Source: Panaeolus papilionaceus
Lineage: Eukaryota > Basidiomycota > Agaricomycetes > Agaricales
NCBI GenBank assembly: GCA_015501605.1
Contig: JADNRZ010000001.1
Coordinates: 2,728,001 to 2,792,000 of the forward strand
Length of the DNA: 64,000 nt
Direction: 5' to 3'
Shown: positions 36,033 to 47,506 of the stretch, piece after piece
Layout: each line of letters starts with the position of its first letter
How positions within the stretch are numbered: position 1 is the stretch's first letter
Notes under the pieces: model-generated
Databases searched by the model: none
The model's input: only the letters and a program-made list of their open reading frames with translations
Told to the model about the DNA's origin: nothing
Position numbers and translations under genes: made by a program

Positions 36033-38397
36033 CTAACCGTACCGCTGACCTTGAGCTGAATCGGAGAACCAGTCATCTATTTTTCTTGTTTCATCCGGAG
36101 ATGCCGTGTTCACGATGGTCGATTTGCTTTGAGTGTCTATGATCATGATGCCAATGATAAATCGTCGAGTATTTCTTGCAGAAAATCACGCTGTACGCAC
36201 ATGCATTATAAGCCTCTATACCGTTCTCGCGCCCAATGCCACTCTCTTTCATTCCACCCCTGTGCAGTCATCAGCACAATTGATAAATGGATTATCTTGT
36301 GACGCTTACCAGGGCGAACTGGGGTCGTTTCTGTGATGCGTGTTGATCCAACAGAGCCCGGATTGTATTTCTGCAGCCACACGATGACCTCTGGAGAGAT
36401 CCATGGTCCAGACAGCTGCTCCAAGACCGTACTTGCTGGCGTTGGCGAGAGCGACACCTTCTACCTCGCCCTAATACAACGGTGTTAGGCTTGAAAAATA
36501 CACAACTACGAGAAACGCACCTCAAATCTCTTGACAACGACAACGGGTCCAAAGACCTCCTCTTGCCATAGTTCATCTGAGGTACCAATCTCCGAAATCA
36601 CAGTTGGTGGGTAAAAGAAGCCATTGGTAAAGTCGAAGCCGTCGAGTTCTGATGTGCCAACCATACGCTCACCACCTGTAAGGATGGTCACTGTCTTGGG
36701 CGCCCTCTTTACCATATCATGAATTCGGTTTATATGATGTTCAGAAATCACGGTGCCCATTGTCGAGTTGACATTAGAAGCTGCATGAACGCCGGTTAGC
36801 ATACTCATTCCATGAAAGTATACGAATCAACCTACGTTCTCCCATCCTTCGTCGAATGCTTTCAACCTTCTCGAGGAAGCGAGCCATGAATTCGTCGTAA
36901 ATACTGTTCTGAACAATGATTCGTGTTCCAGATACACACGTTTGCCCAGAGGCCACGAAGGACGCGAAAGCGACGCCATTCACAGCACTGACGAGGTCAG
37001 CATCATTGAAAATAACAATTGGGGCCTATAATCGTTTAAGAGGTGTGAATCATAAACTGGATAGCGTCTCCTGACCTTCCCTCCAAGCTCGGCTGTGTAT
37101 GATGCTAGATTTCTGCCAACTATGCTTCCCAAAGCGCGGCCAGTTTGAGTTCCAGCCTATCAAGGAAAAAATCAATCCAAGGCTCTCTAAACAATGGAGA
37201 TTGCAAACCGTAATGTCAACTTTGCGAATCCAAGGATGTTCGATGATCGCTTTTCCGGTCTTGTGTCCATAACCAGGCAGTACTGACAGAACACCTGGTG
37301 GAACTGGAGAGGCAAATTGTCGGCCAGCATTTCAACTGAAAGAGCTGTTTTGAAGAACAAACCTCCTGCTTCCTTGGCCATCTCAGCGAATTCCAATACA
37401 GTTATTGGAGCAAGCTATGGAAAAACCTCTCAATGACGGACGAAATCGAACGCTATGCCGTATAGAAAGACTACCTCAGATGGTTTGACAATGACACTAT
37501 TTCCCGCAGCCAATGCAGGTGCAATTTTCTTGATTGCAATCAAGAGAGGGTGATTGAAAGGCTATGAATTTCGCCTCAATCTCTGATTAAATTCGAACAA
37601 AAAGGTGACCTACTGTTATCTGTGCAACGACACCCAGAGGAACTCTTTGCACATAGTTCAGAAGTTTACCCTGCGTTGGAGCTACATAGGCCTGGTTTGT
37701 GCGCAATAAAGCCGCGAAGTAATCCCTGTGTTTAGAAAGAGCAAGATTTTCCGTTGAAATGTGTCGAAACAGTTTATGTAGCATGATAAGGTACCCACAG
37801 CCATTCGGGCAACCGCCCAAGCTGGGCGTTCATTTCGCGAATAGTTCGTCCAGTTTGCTGCGTCTCTATCCTAGCAAAGTCGGGCAGCTTTTGCTCCAGC
37901 AAACGTGCTAGATTTGAAAGCACTTTGGAACGTGTCAACACTGGTGCCTTTGACCAGACACCCGAATCAAATGCGTCCTGCGCAACCTCAACCGCGTTCT
38001 TTACATCATCATTTGTCGCTGACTCTACGCTTTAAAAAGGCGGTTCAAAAGGAAGTTGAACCAAAATAATGGAGTAACATACTGGTATATCTCCGCGCCA
38101 GTAGCAGGATTCAAAACTGGAATTCTGTCAAGGGATTGCAAGTTCTGACATCAGTATGACAGAGTAAATATGACGAGCATGATAGCAGGTAATTTTGCCG
38201 GTAAAGCGCATCTCTACCTACATTTCCCGCTCCTCTTTGGTTTGTCTTTCTCCTTTTGTATGATACACAGGGCCATAGGTCTTGTCGTGAAATGTTCTCC
38301 GGTTTGAAAATGTTGGTGTAGACGCTACCAAACGTCCATATATATTCCGATAAATAAACCTGTTCTGATTGACAGACAACACTTTATGGGCCTTCAT
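36033..38397 (-). CDS. NAD(P)-dependent aldehyde dehydrogenase
   Basis: Oxidises an aldehyde to the acid; substrate unknown. ATG 38397 is the first candidate start ([18 protein letters not shown]); the region up to about 38110 aligns poorly, so the start is uncertain. From there: [64 protein letters not shown] (general base Glu), [12 protein letters not shown] (nucleophile Cys), [32 protein letters not shown] and [12 protein letters not shown]. The tail ends with the TAG at 36033-36035. Introns are frequent, about one per 100-150 bp of coding sequence. All catalytic residues are present. The gene starts only 35 bp after the end of the probable remnant upstream. Confidence 0.9.
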
Positions 38398-38431
38398 GTT
38401 GTCGCGTGTTCACCATGCAGAGTGAGCCGTG

Positions 38432-38857
38432 TTAAGACTGAACCAGTTGGCTCTCGAGCTGGGCAATGCGTTCAAGTAGGTCAAGGGATAAAGATGTCAG
38501 GATGGGAATAAATTCAGCGGATACATGCGGTAGCACATCACTTGGACTCGGAAGAACCCACGTTCATTGATCGGGTGGCGGCCCGCCTCGGGTACACCAA
38601 TACCAACAGAGTCTGCGAAGTTCGAACAGATTTAAGTCGACTCTACAGACCGACATGATTGAAAGATATACCGCGGAACATACTTGTGCTCGTGGCCTTG
38701 ATTATACCTGAACCTTTCGCCTAAAAAAATGGACTGAATTCCTTCCGTTGTGACTATAACAATACGTATTCACTCGATCGACCTAGATAGACGCCGGGAA
38801 CTTGCGTACATATACGGTGGAACTCTTGTTGAGCGCAAAACTATATGCTTCGGCCAT
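38432..38857 (-). pseudogene. possible remnant of a small S74/tail-fibre-chaperone-like gene
   Basis: An ATG at 38857 begins MAEAYSFALNKSSTVY. Two well-formed introns (88 and 70 bp) join it to AKGSGIIKATSTN and SVGIGVPEAGRHPINERGFFRVQ. The frame then fails, unless an undetected intron exists. One nucleotide over, it continues as DVLPHVSAEFIPILTSL, SLDLLERIAQLESQL and a TAA at 38432-38434. The two parts resemble, from memory, the N-terminus and the C-terminal coiled coil of basidiomycete proteins with a peptidase-S74 (endosialidase chaperone) domain. The middle domain would then be missing. Family and decay are both inference; a small intact gene of unknown function is the alternative. Confidence 0.35.
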
Positions 38858-39800
38858 GGTGTACGACTAACGTATACTATAGGTCTTTGTTGACCCTGCT
38901 CTCATGGGTGATGACTCGTCTCCCGACAACACTTCAAGCATTTGGCCTCGTGAGTTCATATAAATTTGCCTCATGGTCGAGGAGATTGATTATTGAGTTC
39001 AAATTGACAGGCCGCCTTCGCTTCCCGTCTGAGAAGGTTCGAACACCTATTTAATTGAGGCTATATTTTAGATCGTTCATTTGTGGATCTGTGAATGGCT
39101 GAGTCCGATGTTAATCACCACTTGACTGGACTCTGGCAATATTTCGGACAGAAAAAAACGGTGCATTATTGAAAACGGGAGAACTGTGGCATTAAGAGAG
39201 ACAGTTTAGCGTTCGATAAAACGGCACGAAGCGGTCCGTCCGTCCCAATACCCTCGAGAAGGGCTCGAAGCATACATCAACAAATAGATAAGGTCAATTT
39301 GCCCCACGTCATGCGAAGAGGGTATTAGACCCTCGGGATCATCGTCGGATGCAGAACAGCCATATTGGGTTTCATCTTTTCATGCACGATGTTGGGATAA
39401 ACCGTTTTCATACCGAGTGATCTGACCAAGGCCCACTTGCAGATCTAGGATAGCCTTAAAACCACTGGTCGCGTGTTTTTCGCTCCAATTCTAGCCCTGT
39501 CGCATGTCTAAACCGAGGGTATATTGCTGACAGTCGAGCTAGTTCGAAAGTCGAGCCGGACTCTTAATTTCCTTTTATAGCGCTCGAAACGAAGAACGGG
39601 TACGTCTCAAGTCCATTCACGAATGACATACAGTGTGGTTTTACATCCCTGGGGATGACAATCGGCAAGTCTTCATCCGCTATTCCTCCGACGCTGAAAT
39701 CTTCAAACGTTTGGATTTGGAGTTTTAACCGCTAGCGACTAGTCGGGACTATAAATACGTCTTACATTACACCTCATTTTCTTCGTGGTTCGTTGCCAAA
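38858..39800. other. intergenic region upstream of DUF1996-CBM1 gene
   Basis: 943 bp without a supported gene. The last 60 bp hold a good TATA box. The rest probably contains upstream regulatory sites, as expected for a regulated secreted protein, but no known site was identified with confidence. Confidence 0.5.
39750..39757 (+). promoter_or_regulatory. TATA box of the DUF1996-CBM1 gene
   Basis: TATAAATA lies 43 bp before the ATG at 39801, followed by a pyrimidine-containing leader. Position and sequence fit a fungal core promoter with a very short 5' UTR. Confidence 0.6.
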
Positions 39801-41700
39801 ATGCAGTGGAAAATACTCTTAGGTTTAGCGCTCGTGGCAAGTAAGGTCGGCGCCCTTCTTCGCTTCCCTTGCTCTCAGCTCATGTTCGAGCGATCCGACC
39901 CGTACGTCCGACGACAAGCTAACGCCTTCGTGCCTAATGATTGATATAGGTTGGTTCAACCTGGAGTCGTAGCTAGTCACCTTCACCAGGTAAGGAGAAC
40001 AGTCCTTGCATTTCATACTTTGTTTACAACGTTGCTCAGATTGTGGGAGGGGTGCGTAACCGGTTTTTCTCTGTATACCATCTTGCCTGACGCTGTTACT
40101 ACGACGACATTACTATTGCACCTTCGCGTACTCAGGACGCGTGAGTTGTATCTCTCATGCGTTTTATTATGCCACTCTTATATCTGTGACTCTGTTCTTT
40201 AGGTTCAATTTCACCATGAATGTCAACAACGATCTTCCATCTTTGTCGTCATGCACCACCTGCTCATTTAGCGAGGACTTCTCCAATTACTGGACCGCTG
40301 TCCTCTATTTTAAGCATCCCAACGGCACTTATAAGCGGGTAAAGAACAGCAACTTCCAGTCATCGTCGGTATCTCATGTCTTTCACCTAACGCTAGGTTC
40401 CTCAAGCTGCTGGGCAATTTACTGGAAATCCGAACGGGGGGATGACTATATACTACATCCAACAAGGAAATACCCGTAACACTGCATTCAAAAAGGTAGG
40501 TCGCAAACGTCTTTCGAACAGTCACGAAAACCATACCTGACCTCACCACAGGGATTCCGCATGCTTGTCGGAGATGCTATGTCTCGCAGCTTCAGCGGAA
40601 ATCAGGAAGCGCGTTCCTTAAACTTCAGATGCTTAGGCGCAAATGGCAGCAATGGTGATGTCACTGGTGCACCTGGTACAGACACTAACACTCTCCCCAC
40701 GCAACCTTGCCTTGGTGGAATTCGCTCCCAGATCATCTTCCCTTCGTAAGCATTTCGATGTCGGTTGGAGCATATATTCATGCTCAGCATTTAAAACTCT
40801 TGAATAGATGCTGGAACGGCGTCGACCTTGATACACCCAACCATAAGGTATGATCCTGATATTTTATTTACCTCATGTGTGCGGCGAATAAAGGCTTTTT
40901 AATAGAGCCACATGGCGTATCCTGCTACTAACGGCGCGTGTCCATCCACTCATCCCGTAGTGGTTCCTCAGCTTTTCATCGAAACGATTTGGGACACAAC
41001 AAAATTGAACAGCATGTGGCCTAGCGGTGCACCCCAGCCCTTTGTCTTTTCTATGGGTGATCCGTGCGTATAGGCGCGCTAACTCTACCATTTTGGGCTA
41101 AATAGTCAACTTTTAGTGTGGGCGTCGGTCAACATGCCGACTATGTCTTTGGCTGGCAAGGCGATTCCCTTCAAAGGGCAATGGAACAATGCAATGATTA
41201 TGGCGGTGCATGTCCCATCTTGAAGACACAATCCGAGGCTCAATTCAACCGTTGCACAAAGAAGTCTAAAATACAGGAGGAATACGAGGGCTGTAAGTCA
41301 ATTTACTGACCTCCTATTTACATCGTTATCCTCTCCTGACTCTCCACCCAAGGGCTTCCTGGTCTTCCAGGGTGTAACCCTATTCAAGCCGGACCGGCTG
41401 CTGCCACCCCTGTTTCCGGCTGTGGCGCGCCTACCACTTGGGTCGGTGATCTCCCTGCCGGCCCAACTCAAGCGCCCGGCAACCCAACTACCACAGTTGT
41501 CAATCCCGCCCCAACAACAACTGCACCACCTAAACCTCTTCAGACCCAATGGGGCCAGTGCGGTACGTCTAGAAGTGTTTCCAGCGCTGCCTTTGACTGA
41601 CTTTTGCAAAGGTGGCATTGGATATACTGGTCCTACGCAATGCCAGAGTCCATATGTGTGCAAGAAGCAGAATGACTACTATTCTCAATGCCTCGCGTAA
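39801..41700 (+). CDS. secreted DUF1996 protein with C-terminal CBM1 cellulose-binding module
   Basis: Extracellular protein that should bind plant cell wall; DUF1996 has no established activity. The signal peptide is [21 protein letters not shown]1996 core in order: [161 protein letters not shown] Thr/Pro linker leads to CBM1: [30 protein letters not shown], with all four cysteines and aromatic binding residues. The gene is very intron-rich: exons of 12 nt (40040-40051) and 5 nt (40136-40140) are needed to read IVGGDAF. The stop is at 41698-41700. Confidence 0.92.
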
Positions 41701-42117
41701 TCAAACCGATATGGGATTGATATATTTTTTCTGTGCTTCAACTTTTGAACTTGTTGTTTATAGTTTCGTTGTCTTCTTTTTGATTCCGCGGAGATATTGG
41801 GGGTTTTCGAGTACCAAATTGCAATGAGATTCCCCAGATGGAGGTGAATATTTACAATACAATTTTGTTCTGAATATTGAATATGACTTGCATTTAACAA
41901 GAGTTGTGAATGGGAAATTGAGCACTGGTAGACGCAGCATCCTCTAGTTCGAAAATGATAAAAAAAATTATTTTGTATTATTAAACAAATCAAAACAACG
42001 CGCCGGTCACGTGCGTCATTCTCGGGATTAATGTCTTGTTGATATTTTCCAGCAATTGCGTTTTGTCGTCCTTGTCTCCCTTTAACCACCACTACCATCA
42101 ACTTACATCTAGAGACC
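41701..42117. other. intergenic spacer
   Basis: 417 bp between the DUF1996-CBM1 stop and RCC1. AT-rich 3' flank, then a CT-rich leader before the RCC1 ATG. Nothing else is seen. Confidence 0.6.
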
Positions 42118-43993
42118 ATGCCACCTAGACGCTCATCGAGAGCTGCGTCAGCTAAACCAGTTTCAAAAGCAGCTACCACGAAGGTTGCGGCTGCTGCTCC
42201 AAAATCAAATGGAGTCACCAAAAAGCGAGCAGCATCACCAGAGCGTTCTTCATCGCCCCCACCCAAGCGATCTCGCTCTGTAGCACCAAAATCTAAATCT
42301 GAGGCTGTTCCACTTGCTGCTGCTAATGGACGCAAAAAACCTCTATCTCGCACTTCATCATCAGCTACGAAAGTGGCTGAACCACCTAAAAAATCACGAA
42401 AACTGTCGCCTGTTGGGGAGGATGCAGAGGAGCCAAAGGTGCCTAAGGAGAAGGCAGTTAAGGAACCAAAGCCCCCAAAGGAACACAAGCAGCTGAAACC
42501 ATACTTCAATCCACTTCCCACTCCACCGCCTCGTCAGAGACCTGGATTGATCCCTTTTGCCTGGGGAGCTGGTAATTTTGGTCAGTTTGGCATGGGACCC
42601 AACGTTCTTGGAGAAATGCCCAAGCCCAAACGCAACACTTGGGCTGAGGAGCAAATGGAGAAGAACGCATTTGGTGACGACCATGCTGGTATTGAGTCAG
42701 TGACGTGTGGGGGTCTTCATACCATCTTCATTGACGAGAAGGGCACTGTAAGTTCACCATTCATTGTATAATCCTTTAGTGTAGCTTTGCTCATAAATCA
42801 TTCTCAACGCCATGTTAGATCTGGACATGCGGCGTTAACGACGACGCAGCACTCGGTCGGATCACCAAGGATATCCCAGACCCAAACAATCCCGGCTCCT
42901 TCTTGAGTGTCGATGATTTGACTGCTGTCCCTCACCCTCTAGAATCTCTTGTCGCGGAAGGCTTCCGCGCTGTGAAGGCAGTTGCTGGTGATAGCATTTG
43001 CGCTGCAATCAGTGACAAAGGCGAGCTGCGCGCGTGGGGATCGTTCCGTGTAAGCTTACCAACTCATCTTCATTGACCTCGATGCTCACGTGCTTATCGT
43101 GTTTTTTTATTATGTAGGTCAACAGCGGTTCCCTCGGATTTGCAGATGGAATGGAACACCAATTCATCCCTGTGTCAATCCTCCAGCTACCCAGCAAACC
43201 AGGCGATGCAGAAAAGGTCGCCAACATTGCGTCTGGAAGCAATCACGTTATAGTCCTGACCACTCATGGTAATATCTATACCTGGGGTGCCGGAGAGGAG
43301 TCACAGCTTGGGCGGCGAGTCCTTGAGAGGCGTAAAATCCACGGAACCGTCCCCGAGAAAATGACTCTGGGTAACAAGCGATCTCGCAAAGCCATGACCA
43401 TCGGTTCCGGATCCATGCACTCGTTCGCTGTTGACGAAGATGGCGATGTTTGGGGCTGGGGATTGAATAGCATGGGCCAACTCGGAACTGGCTGGGCATC
43501 TCAAGATGATAACGACGTTTTATTTCCTCAGCTCGTTAGGGGTCTTAGTAAAGAAGAGCTGGGTGGCGATCAGGTTGTTCAAATTAAGGGAGGATCCCAC
43601 CACACCCTCTTCTTGACGGCTGCTGGTAAAATTTACGCATGTGGTCGCTGTGAAGCTGGTCAGCTAGGTCTTCCCGAAGACCATGAGGCGTTCAAAAGCT
43701 CTGCTAATAAGGACTTCATCCCCGAGGCCGTTCTGGTTCCTTGGCCTGCCCAGGATGATCCCGTCGCTTCCATAGCCGTAGGCGCCCACAACAACGCTGT
43801 TGTCACAAAAGGCGGCGCGCTTTATGCTTGGGGTCAAGGCGTCCAAGGCGAGCTTGGATTGGGAGACGACGAGGAAGAAGTGCGAACACCACGAGTCGTT
43901 GTTCGCAAGGAAGGTGGTGCTTGGTTCGCTGCAAGCGTCGCTTGTGGTGGCCAGCACACAATTGGTCTTTTCCGTCGCAAAGAGAAATCATAA
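42118..43993 (+). CDS. RCC1: RCC1 family, Ran guanine-nucleotide exchange factor
   Basis: Chromatin-bound exchange factor that loads Ran with GTP (Prp20/Pim1 in yeasts), setting the nuclear transport gradient. The N-terminal 125 residues are a basic, Ser/Pro/Lys-rich tail beginning MPPRRSSRAASAKP, suited to nuclear import and DNA binding. The seven-bladed propeller follows, with blade signatures FAWGAGNFGQFGMG, TCGGLHTIFIDEKG, IWTCGVNDDAALGR, LRAWGSFRVNSGSLGF, IYTWGAGEESQLG, VWGWGLNSMGQLGTG, IKGGSHHTLFLTAAG, YACGRCEAGQLG, YAWGQGVQGELGLG and ACGGQHTIGLF. Two introns (near 42748 and 43050) are read. The FR-VNSGSLGFADG stretch corresponds to the FRD.NG.IG Ran-contact region of RCC1. The stop is at 43991-43993. 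Confidence 0.93.
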
Positions 43994-44311
43994 ACACAAC
44001 ATCATATCTCCTTCCCCAGCACAGTACTCTACAGACACTCCATTTCATTTCATTCCCTTTTTTTATTATATTGATCGCATACAATTCATATCTCTTGTTC
44101 ATTGTTTTCCGAATCTGCATTTATGGATAGATTTATCGCTTGACATTTTTCCTTGTTTTTTTGCTATTGTTACTCCATACCTCCTCGTTTTTGTCGCCAT
44201 ATCCAAGTTCATGTATTTAATAACCAGTAGTGTAGAAGATGTGATCCCCATTAAACAACCATTTACGCTGGCCCATTTATTTCCAGTGTGATATTCTCCA
44301 TATCGAGACTC
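43994..44311. other. spacer between convergent genes
   Basis: 318 bp of T-rich 3' flank between RCC1 and the dioxygenase gene. Only UTR-like sequence is seen. Confidence 0.6.
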
Positions 44312-45727
44312 TTAAGTATAGGTGACAGCAAGACGACCAACAATATAATCCCCTGCGTTGATAGGAGGGTATTTTGCCGGCGTGCCACAATTGGGAAGGC
44401 ATGAAACCTCGGCAGAGAAATTGGGGTTGTTGAAGAAAGCAATAGACTGCCTGGCAGGGGTCACCCCTTCTGTGTCGGAAATGGCCGTTGCTGGAGGAGC
44501 TACGACACGATGGAGAGTAGAGCGCAAAACATCATTACTCCAGCGAGCCAATAAGTCGCCAACGTTGATAACAATTGTATCAGGCTGGGCAAAGAACTTC
44601 CGTGAGCGAACTTTTTGTGCGGATTGCGAAAGACAGACGTACCACAGGTGTAGCAGCGATATATTCACCCGTATGTGGGTTCTGGACCTGCAAACCGCCG
44701 ACAGAATCCTGGAAGAGCAGTGTCAACGTGCCATAATCTAAACATAAAAGAGGTCAACAATGGAAAAAGATAGTTGTACTATTGGACTAACCGCTGTGTG
44801 CTCCTGCACGGGCCTGTCCCTCGTTCTGGAGGAGGTTTGTCTTGATTGGAGGATACGACAAAAGACGCAGGTTGTGACATTTCTCGTCAATCTTGTTGTC
44901 GAAGAAATGTTCATCCAGGTCAAGGCCTAGCGCAATGGACCGCATCACATGAACATGGAGTTCATGGCAGGTCTACCGAAATCAATGATCAGCACTGCAG
45001 GCTAATTACTGAGTGTAGTCAAGTCGAGGTGTACTTCATAGAAATCAAGCATTCTCTGCTTAAACCCCGGGACATCTTGCTCTCGTGGCCATTGATTCTT
45101 CCACTCAGAATCCCAGTCTCTTCCAATTTCCATCGACTCTTTGAAGTCAGGGGCCTTTTGTCTAAGAGCAGCGATTTCATTGGGGTCTGCAGATTGCGTG
45201 ACCCGTTCTCGTCCAACTTTTACGTAGCCACGATTTGAACGAGGGTCCTCCCATGCAAGAGTGTCCTATGGACAGAAATTATCAGCGATGAACTTGTGAT
45301 GCAGCACCTTGCTAAAAATAAACTACGGACCTTGATAGAAGATGACAGTTTAAAGAATTCGGCGCTCTGAAGACCGCATGTTAACCTACAAAACGACACG
45401 TCAAGAGCCAGAGCTCACCTTTTGGAAGGTTTCTTGCACCTCGTCTGTATGTATTGTGATTTAGTTTTATGATTAAAGTATAAGACGAGAAATTAAGCTA
45501 CCTGATGAGATGCCATGATTGGAGAGGTAGATAAAGCCACTTTCTTTGAAAGCAGAGACGATCTCCTTAGCAGTTTTTTGTTTGTCCGCTTGTGACTTGG
45601 CAGTCCGGAAACTAGAGAAATCGATAATTGGAATGGAAAATGCTCCCTTTCCTTGGACAATGGTGGAATACCACCTATTCGACCTTGCAACCGGGCGTGA
45701 AAGAGCAGAAATTCTGTAGAGGACCAT
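44312..45727 (-). CDS. 2-oxoglutarate/Fe(II)-dependent dioxygenase (isopenicillin-N-synthase-like)
   Basis: Non-heme iron oxygenase of the DIOX_N/2OG-FeII family; substrate unknown. ATG 45727 (MVLYRISALSRPVARSNRWYS) gives an Arg-rich, acid-poor N-terminus that could be a mitochondrial signal. The upstream in-frame extension has no ATG. DIOX_N: IPIIDFSSFRTA, AFKESGFIYLSNHGI, SAEFFKLSSSIKD, RGYVKVGRERV. Core: LRLLSYPPI, AGAHSDYGTLTLLFQD (HxD iron ligands), GGLQVQNPHTGEYI, VINVGDLLARWSND, STLHRVVAP (distal His), RQSIAFFNNPN (2OG-binding Arg). The end is GRLAVTYT with the stop at 44312-44314. All metal and cosubstrate residues are present. At least five introns are seen. Confidence 0.88.
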
Positions 45728-46146
45728 TGTGGAAGAAGGAAAAGGAGACAATTTATGTCAACCCTCGACAGGATGTCGTAAAAGTGCTAAACATTATTAT
45801 CGGCAGCTTCCTTCAATTATTCAATGATAAGAAGGTCCTCCCATGTGGACTGGCCCATGAGAAAGCCATCCCTTTGATGGAGTGATCGGGACGAGAAAGG
45901 GAATCCGAAACGGGCATGCACCTACCACCTTGGCGAGGATTTGCAACTCAGCGGCACTTCCGCCAATAAGATCGAAAAGACATTGTGGTTAACGCACGAT
46001 GCCTCGAATCCTCACATAAGTGAGGCAAATCGCAAACGATCATAAAAAACCTCCTGGTGAAAAATCAACGACCATGTCTTCCAAGAAAGCAACCACAAGG
46101 CATATTTTCTTTCTGTCTTTCGCCATCCGCATAGCACCCCTAATCC
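45728..46146. other. divergent intergenic region
   Basis: 419 bp between the dioxygenase start (minus) and the Cys-repeat protein start (plus). It should hold both promoters. No TATA box, RNA gene or repeat stands out. Confidence 0.5.
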
Positions 46147-47382
46147 ATGGCGGTTGATAGTTCGCCATCTTACTCATTCCACGGCTCAAACTCTAGTCAC
46201 TCTAAGGACAATCGGTGAGTTAATACAAATCGCCATGAGCGTTAAGCTAACTGCTACTGCTTAGATCTGGTGGTCGGACCTACCACATACCCAACTATGC
46301 CACAAAGTACAGCGAGCTTCTCAATCCGTCTCTTTAATCGCACTGAAGCTAGAAAGACAGCTATACCAATGAAAGATCAAACCTAATCGCCGTGTCATTC
46401 GACGAGGGCAAGGGGCTCTCCAAAGTTATCGTCGCAGCCATACTCTTACTCGTCCTGGTGGCAGCGGTACCATTGGCCATGGTGACATCTAGATTCTGGG
46501 AACTGCCTAAATCCCCGTTGGATCGTCCTTCATCACTGTGGTCAGGTATCATGGAGGCTGATCAAGCGACAGGTGTCCCAACGTCTCCCGTGATTGTGAA
46601 CTCGAGCGCTCTGGCAATCACCGCAGCGCACACTATCCAATCGAAGGACCCAATCGGCGACTCGAATCGCCCCGAAGGAACAACAGGCAAAACCAAGTGG
46701 GAGGATGTCGCTCCAGACATCTACTGCCATAGTTTTGGACAGCGACGCTACACAGCACATCTGCATAATCTATCTGTTTTTTCCAGTTGGTCTAAGACGT
46801 GCAGAAATACCGCCATTACAATCCACCAACAGTACCTTGCCGAGCCCATGTCCTGTGAAAGTAGTGTCAGTGCTTGATCATCGTATACCAGAACACCATC
46901 TGACGTTCTCGCCCAGTGGCCTTTTGGAACTGTTCAAGGAAGGTGGCTCATCTCCGTGGACGATTCCGAATGCCGCCCGCGATGGGGCCGATTTCATGAC
47001 AGGGTGTGTATTAGCACACACTGACCTATGCGAATTCTAATCACACTTTCTACATGACCACAGGGCTGTGTAAAAGGTGCATCGAGGCGTCGAGTAAGAG
47101 CATCACCATCACTCATAATCCTATGCCGTTAATGAGTCATTCTTAGGCATTCTCGGCTCCTATGAAAGGCTTGACAAAAGGAGAGGACGCCATGGCGCTC
47201 TGCACCTCTGCACCCGCAGAGATACAGGGTAAAACGTTCGAGCGTCCAAGCTTTTGCGAAGAAAAGGTAAAACATGAATCAAATAGTATGGTGACAAAGG
47301 TAATTGACATACAAAACAGGGTTCGTGGCTCTGGGCGAGCATCGAAGGCGTATGGGAGGTGGAGGACTATAAATGCCTCTGA
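46147..47382 (+). CDS. type II membrane protein with two cysteine-containing extracellular repeats
   Basis: About 311 residues. Exons: 46147-46214, 46265-46327, 46361-46865, 46917-47003, 47064-47093, 47147-47266 and 47320-47382, all in phase. A cytosolic N-terminus (HIPNYATKYSELLNP) precedes one membrane segment, VIVAAILLLVLVAAVPLAMV, then a long ectodomain. Two repeats align with each other. Repeat 1 is RRYTAHLHNL...WSKTCRNTAITI.....PMSCESSW and WLISVDDSEC. Repeat 2 is RRAFSAPMKGL...MALCTSAPAEI.....PSFCEEKGSW and GVWEVEDYKC. Each has three cysteines and a closing W-x5-8-C. I know similar repeats only from uncharacterised basidiomycete secreted proteins. The third exon's 33-bp upstream intron is unusually short, so the join before it is the weakest point; skipping exon 2 also keeps the frame. 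Confidence 0.72.
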
Positions 47383-47506
47383 AGCAAGAAACTAAATAGC
47401 GGATCCATTGTCATTGTTCCAATTGTATTGTACATGCAAGAGAGAGGAAAGTTAGATTATGAGACAGGGTATTTCGGGCTCACGGCATAATGCATCTCGT
47501 TATATA

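Noticed and set aside
39025..39055. GGTTCGAACACC, similar to a tRNA T-loop/B box
   Set aside because: The flanking bases do not form a 5-bp T stem, and no D arm, anticodon arm or acceptor stem can be drawn around it.
46705..47040. Open frame ending in SPSGLLELFKEGGSSPWTIP as the continuation of the membrane protein
   Set aside because: It needs an unsupported frame change; the alternative splice at 46866-46916 gives GTVQGRWLISVDDSEC, which matches the second repeat.
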